This document shows, piece by piece, positions 17,316-25,972 of a stretch of 64,000 bases of DNA. Under the pieces are notes generated by a model. That model was not told where the DNA came from. It did not search any database and saw only the letters and a program-made list of their open reading frames with translations. The stretch is from the NCBI RefSeq assembly GCF_001577365.1, contig NZ_CP014513.1, forward strand, positions 2,170,001-2,234,000. Direction: 5' to 3'. How positions within the stretch are numbered: the stretch's first letter is position 1; each line of letters opens with the position of its first letter. The DNA is from Frondihabitans sp. PAMC 28766. Its GTDB lineage: Bacteria; Actinomycetota; Actinomycetes; Actinomycetales; Microbacteriaceae. Both the position numbers and the translations under genes were made by a program.

Positions 17316-19303
17316 TGGCCGACTGGTCTGACGACGATCCTGGAGCCGGCGACATGGCCGCGATCGAGTTGCTCGCATCTCGACTGGCCGACGACGAGCA
17401 CTCGGCTGCGGGTATCTCGTCGGTGCTCGCGGGGGCGCTCGGGGCCGTGCCGTCGTTCTGGTCAGGATCCGGGGCCGAGACCTGGTCACGCACCGCGGGT
17501 CGGCAGAAGGCCGACCTGGTTCTGCTGTCGAACGCGGGCGAGTCGGCGTCTCGCGCTGCGCGCCGGTACGCGTCGGAGGTCGAAGACATCGCCCGCCTCG
17601 CCCGGGTGCAGATCGCCGCGCTGGGGGAGGCTCGGCTCGCGCTCGGGCGCACGTACGCCGACGATCCCGCGGCTCTGCCCGATGACGACGAGGTGCGGCG
17701 CCGGCAACGTCTGCGCGACGATGCGGCCGACGACGCCGCGTACGCTGCGAAGGCGCTCTCCGGGCTGGTGGCTCAGCGAGAGAAGGCCGATGCGACCTTC
17801 GTCTCGGCGCTCCGGTCGGTCCTCCCGGCGACCTGGCCTGCCGAGAAGGCAGCCTTCGCGACGCTCGGTGTCTCCCACCCCGACCGGGTCAGCGTCCGTG
17901 ACATCGACCGTCTCGTCGACGACTATGTCCACCGTCTTCAGCGCGACTCGAACTCCGTCTCGGCCGAGCAGGCCACCGCCCTCCTCGTCTTCGCCGAGCG
18001 CGGCGACGTCCCGCCCGAGCGCGTCCTGTCGCTGCTCGAATCGCATCCGGCCCTCGCCTCCGCCCTCACCCACGTCGACTCGAACGTCGTCGCGGCGTGG
18101 TGGCGCGGCCTCGACGACCCCGGCTCAGCCGCTGCCGGCCTCAGCCGCTCGGCACCGCAGCGGGCTCTCGTCGCCGCTGTGCCCTCGGCCCTCGGCAACC
18201 TGAACGGCGTCGCCTACGGGGCGCGCGACTCTGCCAATCGCGCCGTGCTCGCGAAGTCGATCGCCTCGACTGAAGCCGAGATCGCCGCCATGAAGGAGTC
18301 GGGCGCGCCGATCGTCCCCTGGTTCCGGAACGAGTACGACACCCATCTCGGGGTCCTGCAGAGGCGCCTCGAATCGCTGGAGAACATCCAGGACAGCCTC
18401 GACTCGCCCAGGGGAAGCGCCGCTCGACGACAGCTCGTCTCGCTCACGTCCGACGAGCCCCCTCTCGCTGCCGTTTCGATCGGTGACCTCGACCGTGCCG
18501 CCAGCGTCACCTACATGGTTCCGGGCATGGGCTCGTCGACGCGCGAGATCACGGGCTGGGCGCGGGCTTCGCAGAACCTCTACGACCAGCAGTTCCACGC
18601 GACCAGCATTCTCAATCTTGCTGTCGTCGCCTGGGTCGGATATAAGAGCCCCGCACAGCCGTCACCGGACAATCCGGATCTTGGTGTTCTTTCGAGTCGC
18701 AAAGCCCAAGAGGGTGCTAACCGATTGGCCGACGACCTGTCGGGTCTCAATGCGACCAGACGTGGGTCGACAGTCTCTCTGAACGTCGTAGGCCATTCTT
18801 ACGGGACGACGACCGCGTCTCTGGCGCTTGCTCAGCATCGTCTGCACGTTGACTCGTTCGTCTCAGTGGCGTCCGCAGGAATCGACCGGTCTATAGGCAC
18901 GGCCAGTGACATTCATGCCTCACACGTCTTCGCCGAGCAGGCTCGAGACTCGCTGCCTCTTCTTGAGGACGGCAAGGGCGATCAGTGGGCGTGGGTTGGC
19001 CGAGCCGGCGGCCGTCGGGACAATCCCATGGATCCTGGGTTTGGTGCCGTACGAATGGACGTCAACGGCGTCCTCGGCGATGAGTCGCTTCGCGGCATCA
19101 CTGCCCACGATCAGCTCGTTCATGACGATCTCGACTCGAGTTCTGGCTATGGATATTTCGACAACATGACGGAGTCGTTGAAGAACGTCGCCCTGGCTAC
19201 TACCGGGCAAGGATCACGGGCCCCTCCCTTCTTGGCCCCGCAGCAGAGGGATCCAGTTATTGAGCTGCTCGACCCAGTAACCGGTGGAGGGGCCGGCAAG
19301 TGA
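17315..19303 (+). CDS. Large protein with helical N-terminus and C-terminal alpha/beta-hydrolase (DUF1023-like); candidate type VII lipase toxin
   Basis: In this 662-residue protein, residues 1 to about 400 are mostly helical and Ala/Arg/Glu-rich with no signal peptide. From about residue 400 an alpha/beta-hydrolase starts with the strand MVPGMGSS, and the nucleophile elbow G-H-S495-Y-G is typical of DUF1023-like proteins. Two histidines in HDQLVH (598 and 603) are candidate catalytic bases. The layout, coupled small helical partner upstream and lipoproteins downstream, fits a type VII-exported enzyme with immunity proteins, as in the Staphylococcus TslA lipase/TilA lipoprotein pair. This is inference. 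Its stop overlaps lipoprotein 1 by four bases (GTGA). GC content falls visibly from about 18.6 kb onward. Confidence 0.75.
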   Translation: MADWSDDDPGAGDMAAIELLASRLADDEHSAAGISSVLAGALGAVPSFWSGSGAETWSRTAGRQKADLVLLSNAGESASRAARRYASEVEDIARLARVQIAALGEARLALGRTYADDPAALPDDDEVRRRQRLRDDAADDAAYAAKALSGLVAQREKADATFVSALRSVLPATWPAEKAAFATLGVSHPDRVSVRDIDRLVDDYVHRLQRDSNSVSAEQATALLVFAERGDVPPERVLSLLESHPALASALTHVDSNVVAAWWRGLDDPGSAAAGLSRSAPQRALVAAVPSALGNLNGVAYGARDSANRAVLAKSIASTEAEIAAMKESGAPIVPWFRNEYDTHLGVLQRRLESLENIQDSLDSPRGSAARRQLVSLTSDEPPLAAVSIGDLDRAASVTYMVPGMGSSTREITGWARASQNLYDQQFHATSILNLAVVAWVGYKSPAQPSPDNPDLGVLSSRKAQEGANRLADDLSGLNATRRGSTVSLNVVGHSYGTTTASLALAQHRLHVDSFVSVASAGIDRSIGTASDIHASHVFAEQARDSLPLLEDGKGDQWAWVGRAGGRRDNPMDPGFGAVRMDVNGVLGDESLRGITAHDQLVHDDLDSSSGYGYFDNMTESLKNVALATTGQGSRAPPFLAPQQRDPVIELLDPVTGGGAGK

Positions 19304-19917
19304 GTGTCTTCTCGCAGGCCAGAGTGCGTGCAACTTCCATGGTCATTGCGTTCGTGCTGAGTGCGTCCCTGTCGGCGTGTTCGGCGTTTCCGGCCGCGCC
19401 CAATTCGGCAGGCCCATCATTGAACGAAGGGATTCATACAATGGGCAAAACACCCAGGCAGGCGGTCGACGAGCTCTATGCCTTTTACGCGGAGACGGTG
19501 AGGGCCCTCGGGGAAGACGGCTGGCAAGATCCGCCCTCAGACGGCAACGTCGACGGACAGATTCCAGACCCGTGTCGATTGTCCGACGGTTCGCAAGGGG
19601 TGCGCTACACGACGTGGCTTGATGGCCCGGGTCACATTGACGCCGAGGCGGCGGCCCACCGCGTGGCCGAGATTTGGCGAGAGCGCGGGCTCGTTGTTGT
19701 CGACAGGGTTCCCGTTGGCCGGGAGGATCCGCAGGTAGAGACGCGCGGGTCCAACGAGTGGGTCGTCGCTCAGTACACGGCGGACGCCACGGGATCTTCC
19801 CTTCAGATACTTTCAGCGTGCGTGCCGGGTAGCGAAGAGGTACTCCACCGGAAGATCGTCGAAAATCGCGAGCGGCGAGCACATCCCAGCCCGTCTGTTT
19901 CATCCCCGGCAGGATGA
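19300..19917 (+). CDS. Lipoprotein paralogue 1 of island (candidate immunity lipoprotein)
   Basis: The 205-residue protein has a signal peptide with Arg at residues 8 and 10, a hydrophobic core, and lipobox L-S-A-C27. The mature part carries the family signature PSDGNVDGQIPDPC, then DGSQGVRYT, GPG, and a C-terminal LHRKIVENRER. All five tandem copies share this signature; I do not recognise a named family. The start GTG 19300 overlaps the hydrolase stop, so the two are coupled. Lipoprotein immunity to an exported lipase is the proposed role. A small outer-leaflet binding protein unrelated to the hydrolase remains possible. Confidence 0.75.
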   Translation: MSVFSQARVRATSMVIAFVLSASLSACSAFPAAPNSAGPSLNEGIHTMGKTPRQAVDELYAFYAETVRALGEDGWQDPPSDGNVDGQIPDPCRLSDGSQGVRYTTWLDGPGHIDAEAAAHRVAEIWRERGLVVVDRVPVGREDPQVETRGSNEWVVAQYTADATGSSLQILSACVPGSEEVLHRKIVENRERRAHPSPSVSSPAG

Positions 19918-19997
19918 CGCTCACGCATGGAGTCGGCCGCGCGGCGCGCCTCCTGTGATGGCGTCTAGAAAAAAAGGATTGCACATGGACGCGAGTC

Positions 19998-20537
19998 GTG
20001 GTTTGTGCCTTCCTTATGGTCGGTCTTGGCTCGTGCACCGAAGCGGCGCCCAGGGATACCGGAGAGATGATGAGGACTATGACGCCAGAGCAGGCTGTCG
20101 ACGGCATGTACCGGTTTTATAACGCGACAGTGGCGCATTTGGCACAAGACGGGTGGGAACCCATCCCTTCCGACGGCAATGTTGAGGGGCAAATCCCCGA
20201 ACCATGCGCACTCGATGATGGTTCGGAAGGTGTGCGGTATTCGGCGGGATTCTTGGGGCCGGGCCAAGCGGATCCATTGGAAGCGGCCAAGGCGCTTGCA
20301 ACGTACTGGGAAGGCCTGGGGCTGAAGGCAGAGGCACTCGTTCCCGCCAACCCGAAGAATCCCCGAATGATCGCCAACGGTGTGAATTCATCGATCAACG
20401 CGCAGTACATGGTGAGGAAGGAGGGCGCTTCCTTGAGTTTTGTCTCGGGCTGCGCAAAGGGGAGCGAGAAAGCGCTCCACGACAAGGTCGTGCAGAACCG
20501 CGAGAGATCGGCTCGTCCGACGCCGCCCTCGGAGTGA
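19998..20537 (+). CDS. Lipoprotein paralogue 2 (start uncertain, probable frame error in the signal peptide)
   Basis: The mature part is a clear family member (PSDGNVEGQIPEPC, DGSEGVRY, GPG, LHDKVVQNRER). As read, the frame can start only at GTG 19998, giving a hydrophobic leader with no basic residues before the lipobox L-G-S-C. A proper basic n-region (MASRKKGLHMDASR, from ATG 19959) precedes it in another frame behind an A-rich stretch; removing one base near 19995-19998 would join the two. Either the sequence has an indel here or the copy is losing export. Similarity to copy 5 is high (NPKNxxMIANG, MTPxQAxDGMY). Confidence 0.7.
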   Translation: MVCAFLMVGLGSCTEAAPRDTGEMMRTMTPEQAVDGMYRFYNATVAHLAQDGWEPIPSDGNVEGQIPEPCALDDGSEGVRYSAGFLGPGQADPLEAAKALATYWEGLGLKAEALVPANPKNPRMIANGVNSSINAQYMVRKEGASLSFVSGCAKGSEKALHDKVVQNRERSARPTPPSE

Positions 20538-20540
20538 TCG

Positions 20541-21099
20541 ATGCCTCCAATGCGCGTCGCACGCTCCTCAGCTGTCGCTGTGTCCGCCGTTGCGGCCCTC
20601 CTCCTCGTGGGTTGCTGTCGATCCGAATCGCCGCAGCGGCGCACCGTGACCGGCCAAAGCACCCCGGCGGCGGCGGTCGAATCGACCTACGCGTTTTATG
20701 AAGAGACGGTCAAAAGCCTTGGAGAGGCCGGTTGGCAATCGCGGTCGAGCGACGGGAATGTCGACGGACAGATCCCCGAGGGATGCCGCCTGACCGACGG
20801 CTCCCCGGGTGTCAAATACACGATCCTGCTGGGCGGCCCCGGGCAAGCCAGTCCGCTTGAAGCAGCTCGCCGAGTGCAGTCCATTTGGTCGGCTATGGGC
20901 TACAAAGCTGAAGTGAAAGTTCGGGAGAATCCTCATGATCGCAGAGGGAGACAGCGATGCGATCGGCGTGGAATACATGGTGGACGGCGTGCGCGCATCG
21001 ATGACACTCATCACGACCTGTGTTGCCGGCGACGAAAAGCGCCTCCACGAGAAAGTCGTGCAGAACCGATCCGCAAGCCCGCTTCCTCCCTCGGAGTGA
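20541..21099 (+). pseudogene. Lipoprotein paralogue 3, frameshifted
   Basis: It starts at ATG 20541 three bases after copy 2, with lipobox L-V-G-C25 and the family signature (SSDGNVDGQIPEGC, DGSPGVKY, GPG). At about 20931-20937 the homologous reading passes into another frame: MIAEGDSDAIG... to LHEKVVQNR and the stop at 21097-21099. The frame change corresponds to one extra or two missing bases next to CCTCATGA. As read, translation would run on in the wrong frame to 21212. Paralogues 2 and 5 have NPR/NSMMIANG at this point, which fixes the break position. Confidence 0.75.
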
Positions 21100-21102
21100 T
21101 GC

Positions 21103-21325
21103 ATGCCTCCCATTCGCGTTGCAGCCGCGTTCATCGTTCTCGTCGCCAGTGCGCTCTGCCTTGTCAGTTGCGCTCAAGGCGGATCGGCGTGACCGCGCGC
21201 CGCGACAAGTGACGGCACGCTGGCCGAGGCGGTCGATTCGATCTCTGCGTTCTATGCCAAGACGACAAATGCAATCGGCGAGAAGGATTGGCCGAGAACC
21301 CCGTCGGACGGCAACGTCGATGGTC
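21103..21325 (+). pseudogene. Lipoprotein paralogue 4, 5' remnant
   Basis: ATG 21103 begins a lipoprotein leader almost the same as copy 3 (MPPIRVA..., lipobox L-V-S-C23) but hits TGA at 21190. The family body continues in another frame (AEAVDSISAFYAKT, then TPSDGNVDG) up to about 21325, where it abruptly becomes hydrolase-like sequence. The copy thus has a frame break plus loss of its C-terminal half. Confidence 0.75.
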
Positions 21326-21676
21326 GAAGTCCTACCGGGGCTCGAGGCTGGCAAGGGGGACGAGTGGGCCGCCGTCGGGCGTCTCGGCAGCGGCCGCGGA
21401 AATCCGATCAGCGAGTCTTTCGATGCTCAGCGCGCGAACTCCAGTGGCGTACTCGGCAATGAAGAACTACACGGCGTAACCGCCCACGACCAGCTGGTCC
21501 ACAACACGGCGGACCCAGCGTCTGGGTACGGCTACTTCGATAATCGCACCGAGGCGTTGAACAACACCGCCCTTGCGTCGACCGGTCAAAGTTCGCGTGT
21601 CTCGGCCTACGTGCCGCCACCGCTGACGCTTCTGCAGGAGAGACTGCGAAACCCAATCATCGTTGGCACGCCATGA
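21320..21676 (+). pseudogene. Orphan C-terminal module of a second DUF1023-like hydrolase
   Basis: From ATG 21320 the frame encodes 118 residues (LPGLEAGKGDEW, GVTAHDQLVH, SGYGYFDN, NNTALASTGQ) that align with about residues 547-662 of the hydrolase at 17315-19303. The hydrolase nucleophile region is absent. The copy is clearly diverged in DNA, so the duplication is not recent. It ends TGA overlapping lipoprotein 5 (ATGA), repeating the hydrolase-lipoprotein coupling seen at 19300. It may be decay debris or an orphan C-terminal cassette of the type seen in polymorphic toxin loci. Confidence 0.75.
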
Positions 21677-22266
21677 GGTCGCCGGAGCGATGGAGCCAAC
21701 GCATTTTAACGATAGCCGTGTGTTTACTGTTGTCCGCTGGACTCGCGTCATGCGTCAAGGAACCGACGGCTCGACAACCCAAAGGAGAGACGACCATGAC
21801 ACCCGCGCAGGCCATCGACGGCATGTACGAGCTCTATGCGAAGACAGTCGCGCATCTCGAGCAGGACGGTTGGGATCCTGCTCCGGAGGACGGCAACGTC
21901 GATGGCCAAATACCAGAGCCCTGCGTTCTTGCCGACGGCTCCCGTGGCGTTCGATATTCGATTGTTCTTCTGGGACCAGGTCAGGCCGAACCGTTAGCCG
22001 CTGCGAAGTTCATCGCGTCGTTCTGGAAGAGTGTCGGACTCACGTCGCAGGCAGCCGTTCCGTCCAATCCGAAGAATTCGATGATGATCGCGAACGGTAT
22101 CAGTTCCTCCGTCGATGCTCAGTACACGGTGAGTCAGGAGGGGGCGTCACTGAGTCTTGAATCGGCATGCGCGGCCGGAGACGAGGAAGCTCTGCACGAG
22201 AAAGTCGTGCAGAACCGCGAGCGGGCGGCAAGCGCGAGCCCGTCGCCCACGCCACCGGTCGACTGA
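21673..22266 (+). CDS. Lipoprotein paralogue 5 (candidate immunity lipoprotein), intact
   Basis: The 197-residue protein has a basic n-region (R2, R6, R10), a hydrophobic core and lipobox L-A-S-C27. All family segments are in one frame: MTPAQAIDGMYELY, PEDGNVDGQIPEPC, DGSRGVRYS, GPGQAEPLAAAKF and a C-terminal LHEKVVQNRER. ATG 21673 overlaps the stop of the orphan hydrolase module, so it is translationally coupled to that remnant. It is closest in wording to copy 2, suggesting those two are the latest duplication. Confidence 0.78.
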   Translation: MRSPERWSQRILTIAVCLLLSAGLASCVKEPTARQPKGETTMTPAQAIDGMYELYAKTVAHLEQDGWDPAPEDGNVDGQIPEPCVLADGSRGVRYSIVLLGPGQAEPLAAAKFIASFWKSVGLTSQAAVPSNPKNSMMIANGISSSVDAQYTVSQEGASLSLESACAAGDEEALHEKVVQNRERAASASPSPTPPVD

Positions 22267-22311
22267 GGCGCGGCCCGGAGCCGCGGCGCCGCCGCAGCCG
22301 CAGTTCACTCC

Positions 22312-24285
22312 CTACGACCGCGTCCGCGCAACCGCCGAAGTGTCCATCGCGAGCTCCTCCGCGTCGAGGCCGAGCAGCACGCGGCGCATGACCTCCTCGT
22401 CGAGGTTGCCGGCGTCGCGCTCGCGGAGGACGACCTCGCGGCGCTTCTGCAGCAGCTCGCGCCGGATGCTGGCCAGCGCCCGCGCGTTGTTGCGCGACGG
22501 CTTGACGAGAGTCGGGTCGGGGGTGATGTCGGCCACAGCCACGTGCGGGGTGCTGCGGAGGTCCGAGCCGCGCTCGAGCGACGGCATCTCCACCGCCTCG
22601 GCTTCCGACTCAGCGGCGGCCGACGACTCTGCCTCGGCCGCCGACTCGGCGCCGCCAGAAGCCGACCCCTCGCCGCCAGGAGACGTCTCACCCGACCGCC
22701 CCTCGGCCCCGACACTGCCTTCCGAAGAGCCCGACGCCTGCTCGGCCTCGACCTCTTCGGCCTCGTCGCGGTCCTCGCGCATGCCCTGCCGGAAGGCGGC
22801 GTCCTGGCGCTGCAGGCGCTCCTTCAGGATCACGATGCCGCGGTCGATCGGCTCGTCGCCCCACTCCTTCGCCCACGCGTCACGGCGCTTGTCGAGATAG
22901 CCGACGGCCTCCTGCGTGCTGTTCGAGACGAGCCGCAGCTCGGCCTGCACGTCGCGCTCGGCCTGCTGGAGGTCTTGCACCTTGAGCTTTCGGATCACGG
23001 AGGGCAGCGTCAGGCCTTGCAGCAGCAGCGTGCCGGTCGTCACGACGAACGCGATGAGGAACATCGTGTCGCGCGCCGAGACGACATGCCCCTTGACGGA
23101 CTCGGGGATGGAGACCGCGGCCGCCAGCGTGACCACGCCGCGCATGCCCGTCCACGAGATCACCGTGAGCTGCTGCCAGGTCAGCTTGGGGTCGGCCCGA
23201 CCCCAGATCATCCTGGTCACCCGGGCTCTTCGGAACCGCCGCAGGCGCGAGTACACGAACCGCCGCATCACCCTCGACCAGTAGTAGGTGGCGAAGATGA
23301 ACGCCGGTCTGACGAGGATCACGACCCCGAGCACGACGAACGCGACCCCGACGCTCTCGCCGATGCTGCGGCCGCTCGCCCCGACATCGGAGACGACGGT
23401 CTTCAGCTGCAGCCCGATCAGCGCGAACACGAACCCCTCGAGGGTGACGTCGGCCGCCGCCCAGATGGGGCGCTCCTGCAGCCGCGCCGCGTAGCCGGAC
23501 TTCGGCGAGTTGTAGCCGACGTACAGCCCGGCTGCGACGACGGCGAGCACACCCGAACCCTCGAGCTGCTCGGCCACGATGTAGGCGAGGAAGGGCAGGA
23601 TCAGCCCGATCACCGTCTCGACGACCGGGTCTTTGACGCGCATGCGGATGAAGTGCGCCACGACACCGAGCACCAGCCCGACGCCCACGCCGACGCCGAT
23701 CGCCAGGGCGAAGATGCCGAGATCCTGCCCGATCGAGAGCGCGGCGCCACCGATGATCAACAGGAACACCTTCACAAGCGTCAGCGAGGCGGCGTCGTTG
23801 ATGAGGCTCTCGCCCGAGATCACGGCCATCACCTTGCGGGGCAGCCCGAGTTTGCGGCCGATCGCCGCGGCCGACACGGCGTCGGGCGGTGCGACGACGG
23901 CCCCGACCAGGATGGCGGCCGGCAGGGTCATATCGGGGATGAGGTTGTAGGCGACGAACCCGACGACGAGAGCGGTGACGAGCACGAGGAAGATGCCCAG
24001 GCGCCGGATCGGCACGAGACTCTGCCGGAAGTTCTGGAACGACACGTCGAGCGACGCCGAGTAGAGCAGCGGCGGCAGGATCACCGTCAGGATGACCTCG
24101 GAGTCGATGTGGATGGGCGGCACCCCGGGGATGAACGACACCAACAGGGCCACCGCCACGACCAGCAGCGGTGCAGGCAGACCCCGCCAGCGGGCGAACG
24201 CCGTCACGGCGAGAGACCCTGCAAGCAGAAGGAGCAGTTCGAGAAGTTCCATGGCGGATCCGTCCGTCGCGGTCAGGGTACCCAT
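22312..24285 (-). CDS. Na+/H+ antiporter, CPA1/NhaP family
   Basis: The 657-residue protein has about 12 membrane segments in the first ~430 residues. It carries the CPA1 core features: GAVVAPPDAVSAAAIGRKLG with the ion-binding Asp, then ISGESLINDAASL. The long cytoplasmic tail contains an acidic Ser/Ala/Glu/Gly low-complexity stretch, which may be a regulatory linker. Role: electroneutral exchange of monovalent cations for protons at the plasma membrane. Start ATG 24285 is used; ATG 24252 (MELLEL) directly before the first helix is an alternative. Confidence 0.9.
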   Translation of the reverse strand: MGTLTATDGSAMELLELLLLLAGSLAVTAFARWRGLPAPLLVVAVALLVSFIPGVPPIHIDSEVILTVILPPLLYSASLDVSFQNFRQSLVPIRRLGIFLVLVTALVVGFVAYNLIPDMTLPAAILVGAVVAPPDAVSAAAIGRKLGLPRKVMAVISGESLINDAASLTLVKVFLLIIGGAALSIGQDLGIFALAIGVGVGVGLVLGVVAHFIRMRVKDPVVETVIGLILPFLAYIVAEQLEGSGVLAVVAAGLYVGYNSPKSGYAARLQERPIWAAADVTLEGFVFALIGLQLKTVVSDVGASGRSIGESVGVAFVVLGVVILVRPAFIFATYYWSRVMRRFVYSRLRRFRRARVTRMIWGRADPKLTWQQLTVISWTGMRGVVTLAAAVSIPESVKGHVVSARDTMFLIAFVVTTGTLLLQGLTLPSVIRKLKVQDLQQAERDVQAELRLVSNSTQEAVGYLDKRRDAWAKEWGDEPIDRGIVILKERLQRQDAAFRQGMREDRDEAEEVEAEQASGSSEGSVGAEGRSGETSPGGEGSASGGAESAAEAESSAAAESEAEAVEMPSLERGSDLRSTPHVAVADITPDPTLVKPSRNNARALASIRRELLQKRREVVLRERDAGNLDEEVMRRVLLGLDAEELAMDTSAVARTRS

Positions 24286-24351
24286 TGTGTCAGGTGCCGC
24301 CGACGCTCGCCCTGAGTGCGGTGTTCACCCCCGGCCTCTAGCATCGCCCGC

Positions 24352-25899
24352 GTGACGAGCACGACGGCGGGCAGCGCGACGATCAGGGCGACCACGGGCG
24401 GCGACGTCCGCGGTGTCTCCGAGCGCAGGATCCTGACGTGGCGGGGCATCCCCTACGCTGCGGCCCCGATCGGCGACCTCCGCTTTCGTGCGCCCGCGCC
24501 TGCGCCGGCCTGGACGGGTGTCCGCGACGCCGCCCACTTCGGCCCCGCCGCCCCGCAGGATCGCACGCAGTTCGTCGGCATCGACGCCACGACGCCGCAG
24601 AGCGAGGACTGCCTGACGATCAACGTCATCGCGCCGGAGGGATCGACCGCCGAGGATCGGAGGCCGGTCATGGTCTACATCCACGGCGGCGCATACGCGG
24701 TGGGTTCGTCGCGCGAGTTCCCGCGCCAGGGCGAGAACTTCGTCCGCGACGGGGGCATCGTCTACGTCAGCTTCAACTATCGGCTCGGCGGCTTCGGCTA
24801 CGTCGACTTCAGCGCCTGGTCCACCGCCCAGGCGCCGATCGAGTCGAACCTAGGCCTCCGCGACCAGGTGGCCGCCCTCGAGTGGGTACGCGACAACGTC
24901 GCCTCGTTCGGCGGTGATCCTGACCGGGTCACCATCTGCGGCGAGAGCTCCGGCGCCAACGCGGTGACGACGCTGATGGCGGTGCCCCGGGCGAACGGGC
25001 TCTTCGCCCGCGCGATCGCCCAGTCGTCGCCCGCGAACGCGATCTACCCGCCGGAGGTGACCGAGCGCTGGGCGGGCGACTTCCTCGAGATCCTGAGCCG
25101 TGTCGTCCGAGACTCCGACCTCGAGTCGACGTCGCACGACGGTGGCGGCTCCCTTCTGCGGGCTGCCTCGACGCACGCGATGGTGAAGGCGACAGCCGCA
25201 CTCTTCCACCGCACGCCCGACGACCAGCCCGGCTCGATCTTCTTGTCACCGGTGATCGACGGCGACTTCCTGCCCGAACGCCCGCTCGACGCGTTCAAGG
25301 CCGGGCGGGCGCACCCCGTGCCGCTCATCATCGGCACCAACGACCGCGAGGGCTCCGTCTTCACCGGGCGCCGCGACATCCTCGCGACCACGCCCCTGCG
25401 CATCCGGTCGATCTTCGCCAACACCAAGAAGAAGGCGCGCAAGGCGATCACAGCGCAGTATCCGGGGCTCCCCGCCCGCCGCCCCGCCCTCGACTTCGGC
25501 GGAGACTTCTCGTTCTGGTTCCCGACGGTCAAGGTCGCCGAGCGCCACGCGCGCTTCGCGAAGGTGTACTTCTACCGGTTCGACGCCGCGCCTCGCATCC
25601 TGCGGGTCGCCGGCGTCGACGCTTTCCACGGGCTGGACCTCTACGCGCTGTTCGACCGGATGGACGGCGCGTTCGGGAGGACGATGAGCCTGCTGGGCGG
25701 CCGACGGGCCTTCCTCCGGACGGCGGGCAGGATGCAGCGGCGCTGGCTGGAGTTCGTCCGCACGGGGGCGATCGCGGACTGGCCGTCGTACGACCCCTTC
25801 CGTCGCCGCACCCTCATCATCGACACCGTCGACCGGGTCGAGTTCGACCCGAGGGGCGAGCGGCGGCGCGTCTGGCAGAGCTTCGTGCCGCATCTCTGA
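24352..25899 (+). CDS. Type B carboxylesterase/lipase family protein
   Basis: The 515-residue alpha/beta-hydrolase of the cholinesterase-like family has oxyanion-hole sequence HGGAYAVG and nucleophile motif G197-E-S199-S-G201 in the FGGDPxxVTxxGESSGA context. A catalytic His lies in VDAFHGLDL. It would hydrolyse carboxylic esters in the cytoplasm (no signal peptide); the substrate is unknown. I start at GTG 24352 (TSTTAGSATIRATTGG...), because the longer frame from GTG 24316 adds an unlikely leader. Divergent from the antiporter. Confidence 0.9.
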   Translation: MTSTTAGSATIRATTGGDVRGVSERRILTWRGIPYAAAPIGDLRFRAPAPAPAWTGVRDAAHFGPAAPQDRTQFVGIDATTPQSEDCLTINVIAPEGSTAEDRRPVMVYIHGGAYAVGSSREFPRQGENFVRDGGIVYVSFNYRLGGFGYVDFSAWSTAQAPIESNLGLRDQVAALEWVRDNVASFGGDPDRVTICGESSGANAVTTLMAVPRANGLFARAIAQSSPANAIYPPEVTERWAGDFLEILSRVVRDSDLESTSHDGGGSLLRAASTHAMVKATAALFHRTPDDQPGSIFLSPVIDGDFLPERPLDAFKAGRAHPVPLIIGTNDREGSVFTGRRDILATTPLRIRSIFANTKKKARKAITAQYPGLPARRPALDFGGDFSFWFPTVKVAERHARFAKVYFYRFDAAPRILRVAGVDAFHGLDLYALFDRMDGAFGRTMSLLGGRRAFLRTAGRMQRRWLEFVRTGAIADWPSYDPFRRRTLIIDTVDRVEFDPRGERRRVWQSFVPHL

Positions 25900-25920
25900 C
25901 GAGCCGGCCGTCGAGCCCTC

Positions 25921-25963
25921 GTTCACACTGCATTCACGCTCAGGTTGACTCTCGTTCACTCGG
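25921..25963 (+). promoter_or_regulatory. PHO-box-like direct repeats upstream of the phosphate transporter
   Basis: Four approximately 11-bp units start at 25921 (GTTCAC), 25932 (ATTCAC), 25943/4 (GTTGAC) and 25954 (GTTCAC), ending shortly before the pit start. Actinobacterial PhoP binds 11-bp direct repeats of GTTCA-type. Position, period and the phosphate gene downstream agree. Binding itself is inferred. Confidence 0.6.
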
Positions 25964-25972
25964 GCTGGAAGA

